Shown piece by piece: positions 9,272-16,998 of a DNA stretch of 64,000 bases (positions within the stretch are counted from its first letter, which is position 1; the number at the start of each line of letters is the position of its first letter). A program made the position numbers and the translations under genes. Below the pieces are notes generated by a model, which was not told where the DNA came from, ran no database searches, and was given only the letters and a program-made list of their open reading frames with translations. The stretch is from Bradyrhizobium sp. CB3481 (GTDB lineage Bacteria; Pseudomonadota; Alphaproteobacteria; Rhizobiales; Xanthobacteraceae), in assembly GCF_029714305.1 (NCBI RefSeq), contig NZ_CP121647.1, forward strand, positions 4,484,501 through 4,548,500. Reading direction: 5' to 3'.

Positions 9272-9307
9272 ATGCGTTCCGTCAAGGCAAATTTTCCGGA
9301 GGTCACG

Positions 9308-10012
9308 ATGTCCGCGCCGTCGCCAACGCCCACGCCGCTACAAATCGGTCTCGCGCTGTTTCCGCGCGTCACCCAGCTCGACTTCACCGGCCCTTTGCAG
9401 GTGTTTTCCAGCCTGCCCGGCGCCAAGGTGCATCTGATCTGGAAGCGGATCGAACCGGTCACCAGCGATTCCGTCCTGATGCTGACGCCGACCACGACCT
9501 TTGCCGACTGCCCGCAGCTCGACGTCATCTGCGTACCCGGCGGGTTCGGCACCGACGACATGATCAACGATGAGGACATGCTGGCCTTTCTGCGCAAGCA
9601 GGCCCCCGGCGCGAAGTACATCACCTCGGTCTGCACGGGATCGCTGGTGCTCGGCGCCGCCGGCCTCCTGAAGGGCTACCGCGCGGCGACGCACTGGACC
9701 GCGATGGATTTCCTCAAGGCCTTCGGCGCGATCCCGACCAAGACGCGGGTCTGCGTCGATCGCAACCGCGTCACTGGCGGCGGCGTCACCGCCGGCATCG
9801 ATTTCGCGCTCACGCTGGTCTCATTGCTGCACGACCAGCGGACCGCGGAAGCGATCCAGCTCCGCCTCGAATATAATCCCGCGCCGCCATTCAATTCCGG
9901 CTCCCCCGACACCGCGCCGCCAGAAGTGCTCGCCATTATGAGAGAGCGGATCGCGCCGGCGCAGGCCCGCCGCACCGAGATGATCGACCGCGCCGCGGCA
10001 AGGCTGGAGTAG
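9308..10012 (+). CDS. DJ-1/PfpI family protein, isonitrile hydratase-like
   Basis: A 234-residue protein with a single DJ-1/PfpI domain. The nucleophile elbow TSVCTGSLVLGAAGLL, the acidic residue in FTGPLQVF and the GYRAATHW segment match the isonitrile hydratase branch of the family. The start at 9308 is set by GGAGG five bases upstream; an earlier in-frame ATG at 9272 has none. It is divergent from a GlxA-type regulator that probably controls it. The substrate is inferred by family only. Confidence 0.8.
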   Translation: MSAPSPTPTPLQIGLALFPRVTQLDFTGPLQVFSSLPGAKVHLIWKRIEPVTSDSVLMLTPTTTFADCPQLDVICVPGGFGTDDMINDEDMLAFLRKQAPGAKYITSVCTGSLVLGAAGLLKGYRAATHWTAMDFLKAFGAIPTKTRVCVDRNRVTGGGVTAGIDFALTLVSLLHDQRTAEAIQLRLEYNPAPPFNSGSPDTAPPEVLAIMRERIAPAQARRTEMIDRAAARLE

Positions 10013-10026
10013 CTGAGCCACATCCG

Positions 10027-10135
10027 CGTCCCGGACGCGGTGCGGCGTTCTTACGCCGCTCCGCAGAGCCGGGAGCCACGTGCATATGGGTCCCGGACGC
10101 GGAGCGTCACTTCGTGCCGCACCGCGTCCGGGACC
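10027..10135. repeat. Palindromic intergenic repeat (GTCCCGGACGCGG type)
   Basis: The block opens with CGTCCCGGACGCGGTGCGGC and closes with GCCGCACCGCGTCCGGGAC, with a further internal copy of GGTCCCGGACGCGG at 10089. It is a long imperfect palindrome in the gap after the DJ-1 gene. Confidence 0.7.
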
Positions 10136-10145
10136 GTCGAAACAG

Positions 10146-10178
10146 AAAAAGGCCGCCTGGTTGCCCAAGCGGCCTTTC
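10146..10178 (-). terminator. Rho-independent terminator, minus-strand transcript
   Basis: GGCCGC and GCGGCC arms around a short loop, followed on the minus strand by a run of five T. It would end a leftward transcript arriving from the NDUFA12 gene or from the unassigned stretch 10179-10477. Confidence 0.65.
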
Positions 10179-10477
10179 CTGTCCTACGGCAGTCACACAT
10201 TAGCGGGCGATTTCAGAACCTCCGCACCAGGGGCCTATCTCCCGGCCGTGTCCTACTCGGTGACCGCTGCAAATCGGGGCAGTCGCGACTGGATCCCGAC
10301 ACCGACGCGATGGTTTCCCATCTCCGCAAGATGGCTTCATTAAGCCGCGAGAACGCGGAAGGTACAAGCCGGCAGCCGGCGGCTGTCCCCGCTGATCCCG
10401 TTATTCACAGGCGGCTGGTTGTATGCCACAGCGCTTGCAGCGGCGGAGTGTCACGCCGTGCGGCGATGACGATCGTG
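10179..10477 (-). other. Unassigned stretch upstream of a minus-strand terminator
   Basis: Three hundred bases lie between the end of the NDUFA12 gene and its apparent terminator, longer than needed for a 3' untranslated region. Several short inverted repeats are visible and none of the short frames on either strand has a convincing ribosome site. It is either a long 3' end or a separate small RNA; I do not recognise a known RNA family. Confidence 0.3.
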
Positions 10478-10888
10478 TCAGCTTCCCGGCGTCCAGGCCT
10501 GGTAGTCGCCGGTCGCCTTGGGACGGCGGCCGCTAACGAGCGTCGAACCGGACGGACGGTACGCCGCGGGTGTACCGGTAAGGTTCGGCTGATGCGGCTT
10601 TTCCCATTCGCGTGGCGTGTAACCCAGCTCCGTCGGCGGCGTGTCGACGACGTGGTGCAGCCAGCCATGCCATGACGGCGGCACCCGGCTCGCCTCCGCA
10701 TAGCCATTATAGATCACCCAGCGCCGCTCGAAGCCGAGCGTCGGGTCGACCTTGCGGCCCTTGGTGCGGTAGTAGCGGTTGCCCTGCTCGTCCTCGCCGA
10801 CGAGTTCGCCGAATCGCCACGTCCACAATTGCGTGCCGAACGTCTGGCCGTTCCACCAGGTGAAAAACTTCAGCAAAAACTGCTTCAT
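10478..10888 (-). CDS. NADH:ubiquinone oxidoreductase subunit NDUFA12-like
   Basis: A 136-residue homologue of the complex I supernumerary subunit NDUFA12 (B17.2), found in alphaproteobacteria and mitochondria. Recognisable segments are MKQFLLKFFTWWNGQTFGT, VGEDEQGNRYY, RRWVIYNGYAEASRVPPSWHGWLHH and the proline-rich tail PHQPNLTGTPAAYRP. It should sit on the peripheral arm of complex I at the cytoplasmic face. The start at 10888 is the family's usual N-terminus. The gene is away from any nuo operon here, as is typical. Confidence 0.9.
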   Translation of the reverse strand: MKQFLLKFFTWWNGQTFGTQLWTWRFGELVGEDEQGNRYYRTKGRKVDPTLGFERRWVIYNGYAEASRVPPSWHGWLHHVVDTPPTELGYTPREWEKPHQPNLTGTPAAYRPSGSTLVSGRRPKATGDYQAWTPGS

Positions 10889-11160
10889 GGCGACCCGGCC
10901 GGTTCGAGAAAACGTGCCGCTCTGATGCCATTCGCAGGGCGGATTGTCCAGACAAAGGCTGACATTCCGCCCCTGCCAGGGGACGGTTTTGCCCCGCCTG
11001 TTTGCGGCCACGCCTATGGTCTCGAAATCGGCGCAATCCGTTCATGCCAGATACAGTTCCGGGCCGACAGTCTGAGCTCGCAGGCAATGAATGTAGGTGT
11101 TTGGGAACCTCCATCACACGATGGGGTTAGGCCCCTGTATTCCCGCAAATGGAGCCGACA

Positions 11161-11811
11161 ATGATCAGTCTTAAGGTTTTGAGTACAGCGGCAGCGATAG
11201 CGCTTGTCTTGCCGCTCGCCGCGCCAAGCTTCAATGCCGCTCAGGCGCAAGGCCCCGGCGCTCGCGGCGGTGGTGGTGGCGGTGGCGGCGCAGCTGTCGG
11301 TGGCGGCGGTGGCGGCGGCGGCAGAGGTGGCGGCGGCGCAGCTATGGGCGGCGGCGGTGGTGCGGCAATCGGTGCAGGTGGCGGTTTTAGAGGTGGCGGC
11401 CCCGGCATAGCGGCCGGTGGCGGCGCTGGGATCAGAGGCGGTGGAATGGCCGGAGCCCCTGTCACGTCACCGGGCGTTCGCCCGGCCCCCGGCACCGGAG
11501 GCGGTGTTGTAGCGGGCGGCGGAAATTGGTCTGGCGGTACCTGGCATGGTGGTCGCCATCATCACCATCACGGTGGCGGGTTCTGGCCGGGCTTCGCGAT
11601 CGGCGCCGGCATCGGATCGGCCTACGGCTATTACGGCAATAACTACTATTACGACGATCCCTATTATTACGACGACACGGTGGTCGCCGCGGCACCTCCG
11701 GTCGGCGATGACGCCGTCGCCTACTGCATGCGCCGGTACAAGTCCTACGATCCCGCATCGGGAACGTATCTCGGCTATGACGGTCAGCGTCACCCCTGCC
11801 CGGCGCAGTAA
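11161..11811 (+). CDS. BA14K family protein, glycine-rich
   Basis: A 216-residue exported protein. A Sec signal (MISLKVLSTAAAIALVLPLA, ending near AQAQ) is followed by about 100 residues of poly-Gly/Ala, a His cluster (five His near the middle), a Tyr/Asp stretch (NNYYYDDPYYYDD) and a C-terminal BA14K motif: AVAYCMRRYKSYDPASGTYL then GYDGQRHPC. GGAG precedes the ATG at 11161. BA14K proteins are described as lectin-like surface antigens. The His and Tyr/Asp clusters could bind metal, but this is inference. A terminator follows. Confidence 0.8.
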   Translation: MISLKVLSTAAAIALVLPLAAPSFNAAQAQGPGARGGGGGGGGAAVGGGGGGGGRGGGGAAMGGGGGAAIGAGGGFRGGGPGIAAGGGAGIRGGGMAGAPVTSPGVRPAPGTGGGVVAGGGNWSGGTWHGGRHHHHHGGGFWPGFAIGAGIGSAYGYYGNNYYYDDPYYYDDTVVAAAPPVGDDAVAYCMRRYKSYDPASGTYLGYDGQRHPCPAQ

Positions 11812-11829
11812 CACAATATCGTGAGTTCG

Positions 11830-11862
11830 AAGGGCGGCGCATTCACCCTGCGCCGCCCTTTT
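11830..11862 (+). terminator. Rho-independent terminator after BA14K gene
   Basis: AAGGGCGGCGCA pairs with TGCGCCGCCCTT around a seven-base loop and is followed by TTTTC. It sits 19 bases after the BA14K stop and just before the convergent EamA gene ends. Confidence 0.85.
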
Positions 11863-11872
11863 CATTTCGGGA

Positions 11873-12763
11873 TCAGGATCGCAGCGCCACCGCGATGCCG
11901 CCGAGCGTGATCGTCAGCGCCGCGATCTCGCGTGGCCCGAGCGGCTCGCGCAGCATCGCGGCCGCCGCAAGCACGCCGACGACGGGGACCAGCAGGGTTC
12001 CAACCGAGGCCGTGGCCGCCGGCAACCGCTCGAGCGCGGCAAACCAGCAGACGTAACACAGGCAGAACTGGATCAGCGTCATATTGAGAAGCGCGGCCCA
12101 GCCGACCCACGACAGCGCCGCCAGCTGCGGCTGCTCGACCACAAGGCCGACGATCGCGACCGGCAGGCAGCCGAGCCCGACCTGCCAGGCGGCCAGCGAA
12201 AGCGGCGGCATCTTGAGCGGAAAGTGCTTGGTCAGCACGGTGCCGAGCCCGACGCCGATCGCGCCCGCCAAGGCGAGCGCGACGCCCGGCAGTTTTTCGA
12301 TTGAGGTCTCGAAACCATTGCCGCCGATCAGCACGACGATGCCGGCAAGCGCCACGATCAGCGAGATCGCGCGAAGCGGCGTCAGCCGCTCGCCCAGGAG
12401 CGGCCATGCCAAGAATGCCACCCAGACCGGGATCGATATGCCAAGCACCGCCGCCTCGCTGGCGCTAAGCCAGAGCAATGCCAGCCCCATGAACGCTACC
12501 CAGCCACTGATCGATAGTGTGGAGACGAGCAGCAGCCGCGACCACATTGGCCGTGGCACGCTCAATTTTTGACGTCGCGCCAGCGCGACCAGTGCCAGCG
12601 CCGTGGCGCCGGTGACACCTGCCAGGCCCCGCGACGACAAAGGCGGCCATTCGGTCAGTAAAAGTTTCATAATCGGAAAGTTGAGGCCCCACCCCACCGA
12701 CGTAATCGCGAGCAGGATGAGCCCGAGCGGCGACGGCCGCCCCGTGTGACTGGTCGGTGGCAT
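11873..12763 (-). CDS. EamA/DMT family transporter
   Basis: A 296-residue inner-membrane protein with ten predicted helices arranged as two EamA repeats, the drug/metabolite transporter fold. Recognisable stretches are LLAITSVGWGLNFPIMKLLL at the start and VAFLAWPLLGERLTPLRAI closing the first repeat. It is a clear paralogue of the gene at 20724-21620. The ATG at 12763 begins the usual N-terminus. A perfect 19-bp tandem repeat lies upstream (12806-12843). The substrate is not predictable; metabolite efflux is usual. Confidence 0.85.
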   Translation of the reverse strand: MPPTSHTGRPSPLGLILLAITSVGWGLNFPIMKLLLTEWPPLSSRGLAGVTGATALALVALARRQKLSVPRPMWSRLLLVSTLSISGWVAFMGLALLWLSASEAAVLGISIPVWVAFLAWPLLGERLTPLRAISLIVALAGIVVLIGGNGFETSIEKLPGVALALAGAIGVGLGTVLTKHFPLKMPPLSLAAWQVGLGCLPVAIVGLVVEQPQLAALSWVGWAALLNMTLIQFCLCYVCWFAALERLPAATASVGTLLVPVVGVLAAAAMLREPLGPREIAALTITLGGIAVALRS

Positions 12764-12805
12764 GGCGGGCTTAGATCCGGAACCGGAAGTGCATTTGTTA
12801 TCGTT

Positions 12806-12843
12806 GTTCTTGTTCTGATACAGCGTTCTTGTTCTGATACAGC
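12806..12843. repeat. Perfect 19-bp tandem repeat in promoter region
   Basis: GTTCTTGTTCTGATACAGC occurs twice head to tail, 12806-12824 and 12825-12843, with no mismatch. It lies 43 bases upstream of the EamA start and 125 bases before the receiver gene. It may be a duplicated operator or a recent slippage event. Confidence 0.8.
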
Positions 12844-12967
12844 GAAACGGAATTGCCCTCGGCAACTTTTGTGTGCACTCTATCATACAGACGACCTGTC
12901 GGCGTTTCGACTCAATCGTCGCGTGGATGTGCTAGTCACGTAGTCGCCGCCCAAGGAAGGAAACATC

Positions 12968-13372
12968 GTGCCGCGCGTTCTCGTGGTCGATGACGACCCG
13001 ATGGTATGCGTCGCCATCGAGGTCTGTCTGACGCGCAAGGGGTTCGACGTCACCGTTGCCGACGGTGGTGAGGCCGGAATGCGCGCGCTCGAAACTTCCG
13101 AGTTCGACGTCATGCTGATCGACGTGTTCATGCCGCATATGCGCGGCTTCGAGTCGATCCGGATGTTCCACGAACGCAAGCCGGACACGCCGATTGTCGC
13201 CATGTCCGGCTACGCCTTCGCCAACGCCGAGCGCGCCCCGGATTTCCTGCGCATGACCATCGAGCTTGGCGCGGCATGCTGCCTGCGCAAGCCGTTCACG
13301 CCCGACGCGCTGTTGACCTCGGTCAATCAATGCATCACCAAACCAGAAGCGTCCGCGCGCCACTCGAAGTAA
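12968..13372 (+). CDS. Single-domain response regulator
   Basis: A 134-residue receiver domain without an output domain. Visible are the acidic pair in VLVVDDDP, the phospho-acceptor Asp in VMLIDVFMP, the switch Ser in VAMSGYAF and the Lys in CLRKPFTP. The start is GTG with AAGGAAGGAAA upstream. A hybrid histidine kinase starts nine bases after its stop, so the two are probably co-transcribed and act in one phosphorelay, with this protein as a shuttle or diffusible output. Confidence 0.85.
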   Translation: MPRVLVVDDDPMVCVAIEVCLTRKGFDVTVADGGEAGMRALETSEFDVMLIDVFMPHMRGFESIRMFHERKPDTPIVAMSGYAFANAERAPDFLRMTIELGAACCLRKPFTPDALLTSVNQCITKPEASARHSK

Positions 13373-13381
13373 CAATTTGCA

Positions 13382-15616
13382 ATGCCCTCGCAGCGTATCA
13401 TTCTCGGAATTGGCCTCGCGATTCTCCTGGTTATCGGCGCTGCCTCGATTGGATTGGACTTCAAGTCGCGGTCGGATAACGCTTCCGTCGACCGCGCGCT
13501 CGGAATTCTAAGCAAGCTCTCCGACATGCGACCGATGCTGCGGGGAGCGGAGAGCGCGGCGCGCGCCTTCGCGTTGACCGGCGACCAGGAATTCGCCAGG
13601 GAATACCGCGAGGCCAGCGACGCCATCCTGCCGGCCCTTGCGCTGCTGATCGAGGCGGTGAAGGACAATCCCACGGAAAGGCAGCTGATCGAACAAACCA
13701 AGGCGTTGGTGGAACGCCAGATTGCCATCAACAGCGAGTTGATCAGGCTCCGCAATGCGGGAGACAATGCCGGTGCCGCAGCGCTCGTCGGCCAGGAGGA
13801 CCGCGAGGCGACGGCGACGATCGCCGGAAATCTTGCGAAGGCGGTGGCAGAAGAGCGCCGGCTGCTTTTTGCCAGGCGCGCCGAGTCCGAAACCAGCGGG
13901 GTCTTCCTGCTGGCGATCGATCTTGCCGGAGTGTTGCTGATCCTGGTCCTTGCGAGTGTTCTGACGATGTCGGCCCGCCGTTCGCGCCGGGAACTGCAGG
14001 ATTCGCTCAGCGCCAGCAAGGCGACCAACGAGGCGCTGGAGGCAGCGGTCGCCGAACGCACCGCGCATCTTGTCGCCGCACATGAGGAGCTCAGGCTGTC
14101 GGCCGCCGTCCTGCGCAGCACCTTTCACAGCATGGCCGAAGCCGTGCTCGTCATCGACACCAAGGGAGAGATTCTGCTTTCCAATCCCGCCGCGGAGACG
14201 ATGCTGCGCTACCGGCCGGGCATGACGGTCGAGCTGCTCCGCTCGCTCAGCACCGTTTTCCACGCCGATGGCGTCACGCCGCTAAAGGTCGAAGACATGC
14301 CCGCCTCGCGCGCGCTGCGCGGCGAAACCTTCGACTCCAGCGAAATGGTGGTACGCCCGGTCAGCGGCAACGCGCCGGTTCACCTCATCATCAGCGGCCG
14401 GCCGCTACGCGACGGCTCGGGCGCGATCAGCGGCGCCGCGCTGGTCTATCACGACGCCACCGCCTCGCGGGAAACCGAGCACAAACTGCAGCAATCGCAA
14501 AAGCTCGACGCGATCGGCAAGCTCACCGGCGGCGTCGCCCACGACTTCAACAACATGCTCACCGTCATCACCGGCACCACCGAGACGCTGGTCGCCAGCC
14601 TTGCCCATGAGCCGGACCTGCAAAAGACCGCCGAACTGATCGACCAGGCCGCGGAACGCTGCAGCGAGCTGATCCAGCATCTGCTTGCCTTTGCGCGCCG
14701 CCAGCCGCTGCAGCCGCGCAATGTCGACATCAACGCCACCGTGCTCGACATCGCAAAACTGCTTCGCCCGACCCTCGGCGAGCAGGTCGAGGTCAACTCG
14801 ATCCTCGATCAGGAAACGGCGATTGCCCATATCGACGCCTCGCAGCTCGCCAACTCCCTGCTCAACATGGCGATCAACGCCCGCGACGCGATGCCGAACG
14901 GTGGCAAGCTGCTGCTGGAGACGCGCAACGTTGTGCTCGACGACGCCTATGCGCAAGCCAACCCGGGCGTGAAAGCCGGCCCCTATGTGATGCTCGCGGT
15001 CAGCGACACCGGCGGCGGCATGTCGCAGGAGGTGCTGGACAAGGTATTCGAGCCGTTCTTCACCACCAAGGAGGTCGGCAAAGGCTCGGGCCTCGGGCTG
15101 AGCATGGTCTATGGCTTCGTCAAGCAATCCGGCGGGCATATCCGGATCTACAGCGAGGTCGGCCACGGCACCACGATCAAGCTCTACCTGCCGCCGGCAC
15201 GCGGCCAGATCGAAGCTGCGCCGGCCCCGGCCGCGGCGCTGCCGCATGGCAATGAGACCATCCTGGTGGTGGAAGACGACGCGCTGGTGCGCAACTTCGT
15301 CATCGCGCAGTTACAGAGCCTCGGCTACCGGACGATCGCCGCCGCCAACGGACCGGCCGCGATGGCGCTGATCGCCGACGACAAGCCGTTCGACCTCTTG
15401 TTCACCGACGTGATCATGCCGGGCGGCATGACCGGCCGGCAGCTCGCCGACGAAGCGATCAAGCGCCGTCCCGGCGTCAAGGTGCTGTACACGTCAGGCT
15501 ACACCGACAACGCGATCGTGCATCAGGGCCGCCTCGATCCCGGCGTGCTGCTGCTGACCAAGCCGTACCGCAAGTCGCAGCTCGCCAACATGGTGCGGCG
15601 CGCGCTGGCAGGGTGA
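13382..15616 (+). CDS. Hybrid sensor histidine kinase with CHASE3-like sensor
   Basis: A 744-residue membrane kinase. Order: membrane helix 6-24; a helical CHASE3-type periplasmic region about 30-165; membrane helix about 174-196; a PAS-like domain about 245-360; HisKA with GGVAHDFNNMLTVI (His387); HATPase with the N box INARDAM near 498-504, DTGGGM near 542 and GKGSGLGLSMV; then a receiver with EDD, phospho-Asp in LFTDVIMP (D676) and Lys in LLTKPYR. The HDFNN-type H box is typical of hybrid kinases. It directly follows a receiver-only gene. The ligand is unknown. Confidence 0.9.
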   Translation: MPSQRIILGIGLAILLVIGAASIGLDFKSRSDNASVDRALGILSKLSDMRPMLRGAESAARAFALTGDQEFAREYREASDAILPALALLIEAVKDNPTERQLIEQTKALVERQIAINSELIRLRNAGDNAGAAALVGQEDREATATIAGNLAKAVAEERRLLFARRAESETSGVFLLAIDLAGVLLILVLASVLTMSARRSRRELQDSLSASKATNEALEAAVAERTAHLVAAHEELRLSAAVLRSTFHSMAEAVLVIDTKGEILLSNPAAETMLRYRPGMTVELLRSLSTVFHADGVTPLKVEDMPASRALRGETFDSSEMVVRPVSGNAPVHLIISGRPLRDGSGAISGAALVYHDATASRETEHKLQQSQKLDAIGKLTGGVAHDFNNMLTVITGTTETLVASLAHEPDLQKTAELIDQAAERCSELIQHLLAFARRQPLQPRNVDINATVLDIAKLLRPTLGEQVEVNSILDQETAIAHIDASQLANSLLNMAINARDAMPNGGKLLLETRNVVLDDAYAQANPGVKAGPYVMLAVSDTGGGMSQEVLDKVFEPFFTTKEVGKGSGLGLSMVYGFVKQSGGHIRIYSEVGHGTTIKLYLPPARGQIEAAPAPAAALPHGNETILVVEDDALVRNFVIAQLQSLGYRTIAAANGPAAMALIADDKPFDLLFTDVIMPGGMTGRQLADEAIKRRPGVKVLYTSGYTDNAIVHQGRLDPGVLLLTKPYRKSQLANMVRRALAG

Positions 15617-15715
15617 GTGAAGCGGCGGCCCGCGCGGCGTCGTTTTCGCTACTGATTCGATGTATGAATGGGAGATTCGTTTGAACGATGGGGTTCGGGG
15701 GAAGAGCGCGGACTG

Positions 15716-16054
15716 ATGGCCGACGTGATCTACAAGCGCCTCTTTTTCGACTGGGGCGGACGATGCGCCTACTGTGATGTTGGACTGTCCCGGTGCAAGA
15801 CGGGCGGCAAGATCAAGGCCAGCATCGACCATTTCATCCCGCTCTCGAAGGGCGGCCCGAACGGCCGGAGCAATCGCGTGCTGGCCTGTTACCCGTGCAA
15901 CCTCGCCAAGGGCGACACCGACCCGCGCGAGACCAACCAATGGCCGGAGGTCGAGCGACGGCTTGCCGCCATCGCGGCGTCGCCGATGATCAGTCACGGC
16001 AAGCTGAGACAGCTTGTTCCCGAGCTGGTGAAGCAGCTTGGCATAGAGGGGTAA
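15716..16054 (+). CDS. HNH endonuclease
   Basis: A 112-residue stand-alone HNH nuclease. CAYC and CYPCN form the structural zinc pairs, and SIDHFIPLSKGGPNGRSN carries the catalytic His-Asn core. The ATG at 15716 is preferred because GGGGAAGAG lies upstream; an in-frame ATG at 15668 adds 16 residues without a site. Its neighbours (histidine kinase, toxin-antitoxin pair) give no role. Such genes occur as domesticated phage or repair nucleases. Confidence 0.8.
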   Translation: MADVIYKRLFFDWGGRCAYCDVGLSRCKTGGKIKASIDHFIPLSKGGPNGRSNRVLACYPCNLAKGDTDPRETNQWPEVERRLAAIAASPMISHGKLRQLVPELVKQLGIEG

Positions 16055-16203
16055 TCCAAGGAACGTACTGTGCTGATCGATGACGGCAAATCCAGTCGCG
16101 CCGTGGCGAAGACCTATCTGGGTGCGTCATCAGGCTGAGCTACCAGCTCGCGGACAGCTTGGTCGGTCGGTTTATCCAAACCCGCGGGCAACTTGCAACG
16201 CGA

Positions 16204-16554
16204 CTACTTCTTATCGGGCACAGGCGGAAGATGACGCTGAAGATCCATTCTATCGTGGAGGATTCGCACGATTTCGATCGTCATGTCCGGCGTCACCCGG
16301 TACATCAGGAAGTGACTTCCACGCCGACCGTGCCGAGCGATGTGGAGCGTGCGAAGACCTGATATGATCTCACCTCGAGCCTTGGAGCCCGTAACATCGG
16401 GGCCATCGCCAAGCTCGCCAATCGCCTGAACGAGTACGTCCCGATAGATGCGCGATTGGCGCTCGCCAAAATTCTCGGTGGTCCATTTGATGATATTCGC
16501 AAAGTCGAGTTCTGCGACAGCGCCGAGACGGACGCGCCATTTTCGCTCGACCAT
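16204..16554 (-). CDS. parE: ParE/RelE superfamily toxin
   Basis: A 116-residue toxin encoded nine bases after its antitoxin. The ParE/RelE fold is suggested by WRVRLGAVAELDFANIIKWT at the N-terminus, the central GLRTLHIARHGRRGSHFLMY strand pair and the C-terminal EIVRILHDRMDLQRHL segment. ParE toxins usually poison DNA gyrase, whereas RelE homologues cut mRNA; the ParD-type partner favours the former. It looks intact. Confidence 0.85.
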   Translation of the reverse strand: MVERKWRVRLGAVAELDFANIIKWTTENFGERQSRIYRDVLVQAIGELGDGPDVTGSKARGEIISGLRTLHIARHGRRGSHFLMYRVTPDMTIEIVRILHDRMDLQRHLPPVPDKK

Positions 16555-16563
16555 AGGCGGATT

Positions 16564-16857
16564 CTATCCGACCGCCTTGGAAATGACCTTCTCGGAAAGG
16601 TCATTCAAATAAGTTCGTAACTCTTCGATATCTTCGAATTCTTTGAATTCGCCTCGCTCCAGGGCACCGACACCGACGCGGGCCGCCGATCGCAGGGCCT
16701 TCAGCTTGCTCGCGTCTTCCGCCTCGCGCTGCTCCACCAGCCGCAATCCGTCACGCAGCACTTCGCTGGCATTTTGGTAGCGGCCGGACTCGACAAGTGA
16801 CTCAATGAGCTCTGCTTGGCGCTCCGTCAGCACAACATTTTTGGTCGGCACTGGCAT
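16564..16857 (-). CDS. parD: ParD-type antitoxin, ribbon-helix-helix
   Basis: A 97-residue antitoxin. TKNVVLTERQAELIESLVESG and RYQNASEVLRDGLRLVEQRE form the ribbon-helix-helix DNA-binding part, and the acidic C-terminal half (RGEFKEFEDIEELRTYLND) should wrap the toxin. It is the first gene of the pair. A perfect palindrome 22 bases upstream (16879-16901) is the likely autoregulatory operator. Confidence 0.88.
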   Translation of the reverse strand: MPVPTKNVVLTERQAELIESLVESGRYQNASEVLRDGLRLVEQREAEDASKLKALRSAARVGVGALERGEFKEFEDIEELRTYLNDLSEKVISKAVG

Positions 16858-16878
16858 TCTCGCGACAGGTTCGAGTTC

Positions 16879-16901
16879 GCGATGGCATCATATGCCATCG
16901 C
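16879..16901. promoter_or_regulatory. Perfect palindrome, candidate parDE operator
   Basis: GCGATGGCAT and ATGCCATCGC form a perfect 10-bp inverted repeat with a three-base centre, placed just upstream of the antitoxin start. ParD-type antitoxins repress their own promoter through such sites. The palindrome is seen; the role is inferred. Confidence 0.65.
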
Positions 16902-16998
16902 ACGCCGCTACTCAATCCCAATGCCCACGCATCGTCTCGGCCATAGCGATAATCATGGCCACCTTCATCGGATAGCGCGCCATTCTCGAAGCACCCCG

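Noticed and set aside
10080..10343. Plus-strand open frame of 87 codons after the DJ-1 gene
   Set aside because: Its first part is a palindromic repeat and terminator, it has no ribosome site, and the Trp-rich composition is typical of a frame opposite GC-rich DNA.
16110..16160. tRNA-like D-arm on the minus strand (GGTAGCTCAG)
   Set aside because: Only about ten bases match; the D-stem does not close, and no anticodon stem or GGTTCGAAT-type T-loop follows at the right distance.
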